Source of the DNA: Cranoglanis bouderius
Taxonomy: Eukaryota > Chordata > Actinopteri > Siluriformes > Cranoglanididae
NCBI GenBank assembly: GCA_023630585.1
Contig: CM042558.1
Coordinates: 7,235,300-7,299,299, forward strand
Length of the DNA stretch: 64,000 bases
Reading direction: 5' to 3'
Shown: piece after piece, positions 56,380 to 64,000 of the stretch
Layout: each line of letters begins with the position of its first letter
Position numbering within the stretch: position 1 is the first letter of the stretch
Notes under the pieces: model-generated
Databases searched by the model: none
The model's input: only the letters and a program-made list of their open reading frames with translations
What the model was told of the DNA's origin: nothing
Program-made: the position numbers and the translations under genes

Positions 56380-57990
56380 ATTTTGTTAAATAGCTCTTCT
56401 CTTCAAGGAAATGTTTATTTTCTAGTCCATGAGTTTTGGTTAGATATTGTATGGAAATGATGAAAGGGGTTGTTTTAACATATGTGTTTGAGATGCGTAA
56501 TGCCTTTTTCTACCCATGTGGAGATGTTTATCTTCGCTGTGTTTGTGAAGTCAGGGTTATGCCATATGGGAGTGTGTTCAGTTAGTTGGAGTGGTGAATA
56601 AATAATTTTATAAAATTTCCACCAAGCTGTTAAAGTTGATGCGATTATTGGACTTTTGAAGCAGGGGTGGCGTTTAACAGCTGTACTTATAAAGGGTAGG
56701 TCTGAGATACTGATTTTATTGCATAGTGCCTGTTCTGTATCCAGCCAAATCTCATTTATCTGACTGGGCTTTATCCATTTGATTATATATTGGAGTTGGT
56801 TACTGAAGTAATATTGTTCAAAGTTCGGGGCATCAAGTCCTCCCTTATATTTGGATCTTTGTAAAGTGGTTAGTTTGATTCTTGGAGGTTTGTTTTTCCA
56901 GTAAAATTTAGAAATTCAGGAGTTGAGTGATTTGAACCAAGAAGGGGGAGGTTGAACTGGGATAATTGAAAATAGGTAATTAATTTTGGGTAGTATCGTC
57001 ATTTTTGTGGATGCTATTCTGCCAATGAGAGAGAGGGGGAGATTTATCCAGCGTTGGATATCATTTATGGTATTCAATAAAGGGATAAAATTGAGTTTAT
57101 GCAGGTCTGACAGCTTGGTGGAGATTTTGACACCAAGATAGGTGATGTAGTCAGTGCTTATGGGGATAGGCAGTGATTGTACTGTAGTTTCTGGGAGTTT
57201 CCTGTTGAGAGGGAGCATAGATGATTTGTTCCAGTTAATTGAATAATTGGAAAGTTTGGAATATTTTTCGATTGCGTGAATAGTTTCTTCTATTGATTTC
57301 ATAGGCTTTTGTAAGAAGAGTACAATATCATCAGCATATAAGCTGATTTTGTGTTCTGTGTTTGCTGTCTGGATACCATTAATATTTACATTTTGTCTAA
57401 TTGCTGCGGCTAATGGTTCTATAAAGGGGGCAAATAGGGATGGAGAGAGTGGCATCCTTGTCTAGTGCCTCTCTGCAGTGTGAAACTTTGTGATACAAGT
57501 CTGTTAGTGATAACTGTGGCCTTTGGTGATGTATTTTTATCCAATGAATAAATGATTCACCGAAACCTAATTTATGAAGTGTGGTGAGTATAAATTTCCA
57601 GATCACTTTGTCAAAGGCTTTCTCTGTGTCAAGTGTTACTATTGCTGATTCTAGATTTTTATGTGACGTGTAATGTATCAAGTTAAGGAGTCTGCGCATG
57701 TTAGTGGTTGACTGTTTTTAAAAAAATCCAATTTGATCTGGGTTGATTATTAAAGGGATAATTGTTTCAATTCTATTAGCTAGGGTCTTGCTTATTATTT
57801 TTGTCTGTGTTGATCAGTGATAGAGGGTGGTAACTAGAGGGTAAAATGGGGTCTTTATTGGGTTTTAGGTGAAGTGATATAGTGGCGGTATTCATTTCTG
57901 TCGGTAGTGTCATATTCTGTTTAATTTCAGATACTAATCTCTTGAATAGTGGTGCCAGGATAGTCCAGAACTGGACTTCTCTTAACTGAA
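56380..57990 (-). mobile_element. L1-type LINE fragment, 5'-truncated
   Basis: The minus strand encodes a recognisable L1-clade reverse transcriptase from about 57980 down to its C-terminal region near 56400. The endonuclease domain and ORF1 are absent. Neither a poly-A tail nor a target duplication is clear, consistent with an old copy. Confidence 0.85.
56400..57960 (-). pseudogene. L1-type reverse transcriptase, decayed
   Basis: In order on the minus strand: TKIISKTLANRIETIIPLII and NPDQIGFF (finger region, about 57730-57830, with a stop), the frame 57699-57397 with motif A SAIVTLDTEKAFDKVIWKF, then a frameshift near 57450 into the frame 57455-56916, which carries motif B PLSPSLFAPFIEPLAAAIR, motif C ISLYADDIVLFLQ and then YSINWNKSSMLPLNR and YITYLGVKIS of the palm/thumb. 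After a stop at about 56914 the C-terminal segment continues (ISKFYWKNKPPRIKLTTLQ). YADD is intact, but at least one frameshift and several stops prevent a full protein. Confidence 0.85.
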
Positions 57991-58047
57991 AGTGTAGCTC
58001 TTAGGGTTCATGGGCATAGAGAGTTATGGCAAATGTAATACTTTCAC

Positions 58048-58165
58048 TGCAAAAAATGGCATCTTAAATGACATCAAGTGGAAATACCTTGGATATAGTC
58101 AAATTTATCTAGTATTTCTTATTACAAGATTACATTAAAACAAATATAAGATTATTAATCTAGCA
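58048..58165. mobile_element. Arm of a fold-back miniature element
   Basis: CACTGCAAAAAATGGCATCT, then CTTGGATATAGTCAAATTTA and TAGTATTTCTTATTACAAGA, equals the outer arm of the element at 61701-62073 (reverse complement of its right end). It stops abruptly where the next Tc1 begins. Confidence 0.75.
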
Positions 58166-58339
58166 AAACTAGTGTTATGTGATATATTTGGACAAGCAAA
58201 CATATGATCATCATTGAAACAGTACCTATTAATAAATTTGATATACATGAACAGAACCACAAGGAAAATTAGCTTTTTCAATCATTTATTCAAGAGAAAT
58301 ATCAATAGATGTGATATTCTTAAGTGGAAAAAGTAAGTA

Positions 58340-59373
58340 CACCCTTGGCCTCAGAAGCTAGTATTGCCCCCTTTAGCAAAAATAACTTCTTGTAGGTGTC
58401 TTGCATAGTTGTCCACCAGTCTTTGACATCGGCTTCCTGGAATTTTTTACCACTCTTCCATGTAATATTCCTTCAGTTGCAAGATGTTTGAGGGTTTTCT
58501 TGCATGTACTGCCCGTTTCAAATCCCCCCACAACATTTCAGTGGGATTCAAATCCGGGTTTTGACTAGGCCATTCCATAACCCTCCATTTCTTCTTTCTG
58601 AGCCATTCCTTGGTGGATTTGCTAGTTTGCTTAGGATTATTATCCTCTTGAAAGGTTCACTATTGGTTCAGCTTCAACTTTTGGACAGGTGGCCTCACAT
58701 AATTTTCAAGCACTCTTTGATATTATGCAGAATTTATAGTTGAATCAATGAATGCAAGCTGTCCAGTCCTTGAGGCAGCGAACCAATCCCAAGCCATAAC
58801 ATTTCCACCACCATGCTTCACAGTTGGTATGAGGTGCTTCTCCTGAAAAGCTGTCTTTGGTCTGCGCCAAACATAGCTGCTGTTACTGTGGCCAAACAAC
58901 TCTATCACTGATTCGTCTGTCCAGAGCACATCATTCCAAAAGGCCTGGTCTTTGCCTATATGCTCATTGGAAAACTGTAGTCTTGCTCTAATGTTCTTTT
59001 TAGATAGCAAAGGCTTTTTCCTGGCATGCCTGCTTTGCAGGTCAAATTTGTGCAATCTCTTTTCTGATTGTAGAAGCATGAACTTTGACACAAACAGTTG
59101 CAAGACTTACTAACAGATCCTGTGAAAAAAAGTTGGGGTTCGTGGCGACATCTTTTGCATCAGACTATCTGCTCTTGGGCTTAATTTGCTGGGATGGCCA
59201 GTCCTGGACAAATTGCCAGTTGTTTGAAATCTGCACCACTTGTAGCTGATTTCCCGTACAGTGGAATAATGTATTTCAAATAATTTGGAGATCTTTTTAA
59301 ATCCCTTGCAAGACTCATAGGCATCCACAACCCTTTTTCTGAAGGCCTTATAGAATGCTTTAGCTCTTGGCAT
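58340..59373 (-). pseudogene. Tc1 transposase of element A
   Basis: The start is MPRAKAFYKAFRKRVVDAYE at 59373, followed by a helix-turn-helix (KISKLFEIHYSTVREISYKW) and SRTGHPSKLS. After a break near 59110 the frame 59103-58723 gives ARKKPLLSKKNIRARLQFS, WNDVLWTDESVIELFGHSN (first Asp) and VKHGGGNVMAWDWFA. A further frame near 58500-58650 reads QEDNNPKQTSKSTKEW and WPSQNPDLNPTEMLW; the Asp and Glu are 34 residues apart, so the DD34E triad is complete. It is disrupted only by frameshifts or stops (near 59105 and 58720). The 5' UTR is separated from its TIR by element B. Confidence 0.85.
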
Positions 59374-59679
59374 GATGACAACACACACCTCAATAACAAA
59401 GGGAACACTAGACACTAGATACAGTGGGGGAAAAAAGTATTTGATCCCCTGCTGATTTTGTACGTTTGCCCACTGACAAAGAAATGATCAGTCTATAATT
59501 TTAATGGTAGGTGTATTTTAACAGTGAGAGACAAAATAACAACAAAAAAAATCCAGAAAAACACATTTCAAAAAAGATATAAATTGATTTGCATTTTAAT
59601 GAGGGAAATAAGTATTTGACCCCTTCGACTTAGTACTTGGTGGCAAAACCCTTGTTGGCAATCACAGAGGTCAGATGTT

Positions 59680-60603
59680 TCATATAGTTGGCCACCAGGT
59701 TTGCACACATCTCAGGAGGGATTTTATCCCACTCCTCTTTGCAGATCCTCTCCAAGTCATTAAGGTCCGAGGCTGACATTTGGCAACTCGAACCTTCAGC
59801 TCCCTCCACAGATTTTCTATGGGATTACGGTCTGGAGACTGGCTAGGCCACTCCAGGACCTTAATGTGCTTCTTCTTGAGCCACTCCTTTGTTGCCTTGA
59901 CTGTGTGTTTTGGGTCACTGTCATGCTGGAATACCCATCCACAACCCATTTTCAATGCCCTGGCTGAGGGAAGGAGGTTCTCACCCAAGATTTGACGGTA
60001 CATGGCTCCGTCCGTCGTCCCTTTGATGCGGTGCAGTTGTCCTGTCCCCTTAGCAGAAAAATACCTCCAAAGCATAATGTTCCCACCTCCATGTTTGATG
60101 GTGGGGATGGTGTTATGACTTGGGGTCATAGGCAGTATGGCAGAGGCAGCTCGATTTTGGTCTCATTTGACCACAACACTTTCTCCCCGTTCTCCTTTGA
60201 ATCATTCAGGCAAACTTCAGAGGGGCCTGCACATGTGCTTTCTTGAGCAGGGGGACCTTGCAGGCGCTGCAGGATTTCAGTCCTTCACAGCGTAGTGTGT
60301 TACCAATTGTTTTCTTGGTGACTATGGCCCCGACTGCCTTGAGATCATTAACAAGATCCTCCCGTGTAGTTCTGGGCTGATTCCTCACCATTCTCATGAT
60401 CATTGAAACTCCACGAGGTGAGATCTTGCATGGAGCCCCAGACCGAGGGAGACTGACAGTTTCTTCCATTTGCGAATAATCGCACCAACTGTTGTCACCT
60501 TCTCACCAAGCTGCTTGGCGATGGTCTTGTAGCCCATTCTAGCCTTGTGTAGGTCTATAATCTTGTCCCTGACATCCTTGGACAGCTCTTTGGTCTTGGC
60601 CAT
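59680..60603 (-). pseudogene. Tc1 transposase of element B, first catalytic Asp changed to Asn
   Basis: The start ATG at 60603 gives MAKTKELSKDVRDKIIDLHK and GYKTIAKQLGEKVTTVGAII (helix-turn-helix). A frameshift near 60440 moves to the frame carrying RSGAPCKISPRGVSMIMRMV and TREDLVNDLKAVGAIVTKKT. Near 60160 the motif normally LWSDETK reads WSNETKIEL, so the first Asp is Asn. The frame 60129-59680 has IKHGGGNIMLWRYFSAKGTG, FQHDSDPKHTVKATKEWL and WPSQSPDRNPIENLWRELK; the second Asp (residue 70 of the frame) and Glu (105) are 34 apart. Inactive through frameshifts and the Asp-to-Asn change, but little decayed otherwise. Confidence 0.88.
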
Positions 60604-60670
60604 GGTGGAGATTTTGGAATCTGATTGATTGATTGCTTCTGTGGACAGGTATCTTTTTACAGGTAACAAA

Positions 60671-60715
60671 CTGAGATTAGGAGCACTCCCTTTAAGAGAG
60701 TGCTCCTAATCTCAG
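60671..60715. promoter_or_regulatory. Perfect hairpin in the transposase leader of element B
   Basis: CTGAGATTAGGAGCACTC (60671-60688), loop CCTTTAAGA, then its exact complement (60698-60715). Flanking ACAGGTAAC and ATTACCTGTG extend the pairing. It lies between the right TIR and the transposase start, so it would be in the leader RNA. Confidence 0.85.
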
Positions 60716-61246
60716 CTCATTACCTGTGTAAAAGACACCTGTGAGCCAGAAATCTTGCTGATTGATAGGGGATCAAATACTTATTTCCCTCATTAAAATG
60801 CAAATCAATTTATAACTATTTTGAAATGCGTTTTTCTGGATTTTTTTGTTGTTATTCTGTCTCTCACTGTTAAAATACACCTATCATTAAAATTATAGAC
60901 TGATCATTCGTTTGTCAGTGGGCAAACGTACAGAATCAGCAGGGGATCAAATACTTTTTTCCCCCACTGTATGAGAGGGGTATATATAAGACAGGTTCCA
61001 CCTGCACTCCCTAAACAGGTTCTAATCAGTCACATGGAATCTTTTTTCCATGTGACTGATCTGTTTTTGTTCATTTTAATTGGGAAAATTACTACAAAAT
61101 GTCAATTCTATGTGTCATTTGATAGAGTGTATCACCTTTATTAATAGGCACTGTTTCAAAGAGGATCAAATGTTTGCTTGTCCAAATATGTCAAAAAAAC
61201 AATTTCCATGGGGTGTACTTATTTTTTCATATGACTGTATATATAG

Positions 61247-61700
61247 TAATTGTGGCCTGTGCAAGAGTTTGGATACCCTTCCAATAAAGTCCCAGAACTT
61301 ATTTAACTTTTTAGGACTTATTTGACTCATTAGGACTTCATTAGGCATGTCAAGAATCATCATTTATTAATAACAATTCCAGAGCCAAATAAATTCTCAG
61401 ACTCTTCAAACTTAAGCTAACACTCTGCAACTACAGCACTATGCAGCTGACTGATAATCTGAAAATGAAGCGAATTGATGCCTACAAAGCAGGAAAAGGC
61501 TAAAAAAGATATCAAAATGTTTCCAGCTTGCAATTTCTACTGTGCGAAATGTCATTAAGAAATGGCAGTTAAGAGGAACTGTGACAGTCAAGGTAAGATC
61601 TGGAAGACCAAGAAAACGTTCAGATAGAAATGGCCATATGCTGTCCAGACAGGCAAACCCCCCAAATGACATAAAAAACCTTCAGGAAGGTTTAGCTAAC
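61247..61700 (+). mobile_element. Tc1-like element C, 5' part only
   Basis: From about TAATTGTGGCCTGTGCAAGA (61249) through the leader GCTAACACTCTGCAACTACA to a helix-turn-helix block (VIKKWQLRGTVTVKVRSGRP, about 61548-61610) and KNLQEGLANTGVVV (61663-61710), the sequence is the 5' third of another Tc1 family. It is cut where the fold-back element begins; the catalytic domain is absent. Confidence 0.8.
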
Positions 61701-62073
61701 ACAGGAGTGGTGGTGCTAAGTGGAAATACTATGAATATAGTCAAATTTAACTAGTATTTCTTATTATAAGATTACAATTTACCAAATATAAGACTATTAA
61801 ATCTATTTCAAGTCATTTGTACTCATGTCAAGCTTGAATAGTTTTGTTCTATTGGCAGATTATTCTGCTTATTTTAAGCATTTATTTCTAGAAAGAAGCA
61901 AAATCATCTGCCAAAAGGATAAGAAAACTACAAGCTTGAAATGAGTAATAATGTCTAGAAATAGGTTTAATGATCTTATATTTGGTTTATTATAATCTTG
62001 TAATAAGAAATACTAGATACATTTGACTATATCCAAGATATTTTCACTTGCTAAGATGACTTTTTTGCAGTGC
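61701..62073. mobile_element. Fold-back miniature element (large imperfect palindrome)
   Basis: The left arm (ATAGTCAAATTTAACTAGTA, TTTCTTATTATAAGATTACA) pairs with the right arm (TGTAATAAGAAATACTAGAT, ACATTTGACTATATCCAAGA), and the centre (TTCTATTGGCAGATTATTCT / AAATCATCTGCCAAAAGGAT) pairs too. The right terminus ends ACTTTTTTGCAGTG. The outer 25-30 bp of the left arm are missing. Confidence 0.8.
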
Positions 62074-62149
62074 AAACATGATCTGCATGGAAGAGTCATC
62101 AGAAGGAAACCTTACCAGTGACCTCATCATAGAAGTAAGCATCTAAGGT

Positions 62150-62392
62150 ATTCACCCAGGATGGGACACAGTCCATCATAGCGCACCAGGGAGACACAAA
62201 TTCACACCGAGGAGCAATTTAGCATATCCGGTCCATCTCCATGCATTTTTTTTTGACAGTGGGATGAAACTGGAGAACCCAGAGGAAACCCAGATGAACA
62301 TGGGGAAACTCCATACAGATAGCAACTTGAACTCAGGATTGAACCCATGAATCTGGAGCTGTGAGGCAGCAATGCTACCCACTGTGCCACCA
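62150..62392 (-). mobile_element. tRNA-derived SINE, complete
   Basis: On the minus strand it starts TGGTGGCACAGTGGGTAGCA (tRNA-like head, A box), has the B box GGGTTCAATCC, then the body GGAGTTTCCCCATGTTCATC and CTCTGGGTTCTCCAGTTTCA, ending near GATGGACTGTGTCCCATCCT. A distinct SINE subtype from that at 26585; a fragment occurs at 16262. Confidence 0.88.
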
Positions 62393-62399
62393 ACTATTA

Positions 62400-63498
62400 A
62401 TCGTTTTAAATATTTTATAACAATTATACTTTTTTCCAGAGTGAACAGGCGATGTTCTCATCCCCCCTACCTACTACATTTAAATCTAAATTAAATCTAA
62501 ATTAAATCATTAAGTCGTTATGCCAAAAGCAAAAAGAGAAGACACAAAATGTCAACTGTTCAATGAAAAAACTGTGGCTGTGATCCAATCTATAAGGTTG
62601 TGGCAGTCATATACTTGTGATGTGCCAGTCATCACAAATATGTGGCTCTGCAGGCTGTGCTGCAGCTGCAGGAGGCAAGGAGGATATCTGCTTAGGTCCT
62701 ATGGCTCACTACTTACATTGATTGTTAATGTCTGAGCCACCTGAGAGCACAGAACAAACAAAAAGAAAGCATCCAAGCACTTCACTTGTCCTCCATCTGC
62801 CAGGTCCAGAAGACCAAGGCCAGGAAATCCAGCGCCCAAGCTTAAGTCTGTAAGAGCGCTGACAGAGAAATAGGACACAGAGTAAACCAGTTTCCTGGTG
62901 CATATAAAAGAACCTTACAATTCAAGAGCAATACAATATCACTCCTAGAAACTCAATTCAGTTCCATTATAGAATAAGCATGAATATTCTTCCATCAACA
63001 GCAAGTCCAAACAGCCACTAACAGCTGATGTAATGTTAGGTCCACGTTTACTTGGTCTTCGCAGTTACCTTTTCCAATATCTCTGAGCAGTCAAACCGTA
63101 TGCTGAAGTTTTGACTGAACATGTGATTAAAACGTTTGAAATTGCCTGCAGCTTCTGAATGCTCCATATGACTTTAGCCTTCCTCAATGTCTCAATGTCA
63201 TGCCCCTAGAGGGCAGACAAGGACTAGAGCAACAGGGGGGACTGCTACTAATGCACTAATTCATTGCCATTATCGTGACCTGAATTGAGCATTACACTCA
63301 CTGACCAGTTGCTCAATTTTGCTGCTTCATAACCCACACTCAGTTCCACAGTCAAAGGAATTGCTTTAAATAACATATAATAAAGCATGCTTACAGTATA
63401 GCAGGGAACTTTGTAAGAAACAAACAAACAAATAAGAAAACACAAATATTGTGTTTTCACTGTGACTGTTAACACTTTCATTAGTAGATGTAGTACTA
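62400..63498. other. Unassigned sequence
   Basis: 62520-62735 and 62709-62903 hold frames without recognisable domains. No gene is supported. Confidence 0.35.
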
Positions 63499-64000
63499 CA
63501 GCCGTGGCCAAAAGTTTTGAGAATGACACAAATATTAATTTTCACAAAGTCTACTGCTTCAGTGTTTTTAGATCTTTTTGTCAGATGTTACTAACTGTTA
63601 CTGAAGTATAATCACAAGCATTTCATAAGTGTCAATGGCTTTTATTGACAATTACATGAAGTTTATGCAAAGAGTCAATATTTGCAGTGTTGACCCTTCT
63701 TTTTTAAGACCTCTGCAATTCGCCCTGGCATGCTGTCAATCAACTTCTGGGCCACATCCTGACTGATGGCAGCCCATTCTTGCATAATCAATGCTTGGAG
63801 TTTGTCAGAGTTTGTGGGTTTTTGTTTGTCCACCCACCTCTTTAGGATTGACCACAAATTCTCAATGGGATTAAGTTCATTTTCATGGCAAAGAGGGACT
63901 TTGAAGTTAATTGCGATTCATCTGATCACTCTTCATAACATTCTGGAGTATATGCAAATTGCCATCATAAAAACTGAAGCAGTAGACTTTGTGAAAATTA
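63499..64000 (-). mobile_element. Tc1-like element D, internally deleted, running off the edge
   Basis: The left TIR starts CAGCCGTGGCCAAAAGTTTT (63499) after TA, with subterminal TTCACAAAGTCTACTGCTTC. The complement ACTGAAGCAGTAGACTTTGT near 63973-63992 shows the right arm beginning. The element is thus only just over 0.5 kb. Confidence 0.85.
63675..63857 (-). pseudogene. Tc1 transposase C-terminus of element D
   Basis: The frame reads MWSILKRWVDKQKPTNSDKL and ends SMPGRIAEVLKKKGQHCKY with a stop, the normal C-terminus of this family. The preceding Glu motif is just outside the frame (AATCCCATTGAGAATTTG complement near 63855-63872). Everything upstream is deleted apart from a short stretch before the right arm. 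Confidence 0.8.

Larger units (their letters stand above)
59422..60969 (-). mobile_element. Tc1-like element B, complete, inserted in element A
   Basis: Ends CAGTGGGGGAAAAAAGTATT (59422) and its complement (to 60969) have TA on both sides (59420-59421, 60970-60971). Inverted repeats extend about 170 bp (TTTGCCCACTGACAAA / TTTGTCAGTGGGCAAA, and GTGTATTTTAACAGTGAGAG on both arms). 1548 bp is full length. Confidence 0.93.
58172..61246 (-). mobile_element. Tc1-like element A, split by Tc1-like element B
   Basis: The left arm TTTGGACAAGCAAACATATG (58187-58206) and the right arm GTTTGCTTGTCCAAATATGT (61171-61190) are inverted repeats that continue inward over GAAACAGT-CCTATTAATAAA. The outermost left tip is lost; on the right it continues to about 61246. 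The element is interrupted between 59421 and 60970 by a complete second Tc1. Confidence 0.85.

Overview
This window looks like nuclear DNA from a teleost fish. The evidence is many Tc1/mariner copies of several fish-type families, tRNA-derived SINEs with long conserved bodies, hAT and piggyBac-like miniature elements, an RTE-type LINE and an L1-type LINE, an AT-rich background and long (TA)n, (TG)n and (AAT)n arrays. The mix of families suggests an ostariophysan, perhaps a catfish, but the clade is inference. No bacterial or phage genes, CRISPR array, rRNA or operon is visible, and there is no complete multi-exon host gene I can name.

Layout. 1-3.2 kb: three Tc1 remnants. 3.7-4.2 kb: a hAT-like miniature element. 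5.4-6.3 kb: a CpG-rich block with two CCAAT boxes and a palindromic E-box, next to a possible reverse-strand first coding exon (5646-5714). 6.3-8.8 kb: a hAT-like miniature element and a long Tc1 remnant. 9.6 kb: a second possible reverse-strand first exon. 10.8-11.9 kb: a hAT element with a decayed transposase and an 8-bp target duplication. 12-19.6 kb: fragments of Tc1, piggyBac-like and SINE elements, including a mariner-like miniature element split by a SINE that is itself interrupted. 19.6-29.5 kb: mostly unassigned DNA with several SINEs. 29.85-30.48 kb: a solo LTR. 31.4-31.9 kb: a sister copy of the 19.1-kb element. 32.26-33.38 kb: a young RTE insertion, the only long intact reading frame. 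33.5-35.9 kb: weak exon candidates. 38-48 kb: three pieces of one mariner-like family, then a 55-bp-stem hairpin. 51.7-55.3 kb: two copies of a long-TIR Tc1 family. 56.4-58 kb: decayed L1. 58-62.4 kb: a Tc1 inside another Tc1, then half of a third Tc1, a fold-back element and a SINE. 63.5-64 kb: a Tc1 running off the edge.

Nearly all recognisable protein coding is transposase or reverse transcriptase, and every transposase is broken by frameshift, deletion or loss of a catalytic residue. The RTE frame contains intact reverse transcriptase motifs but lacks the 5' part of the element. The non-autonomous elements therefore depend on proteins made elsewhere. The host exon calls rest on splice-site consensus and open frame only and need transcript evidence. 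I see no convincing undescribed system. The best leads are the long hairpin at 48.07-48.21 kb, the CpG-rich promoter with its exon, and the nested insertions that give a relative chronology. Family names come from recognised motifs; no database search was run.
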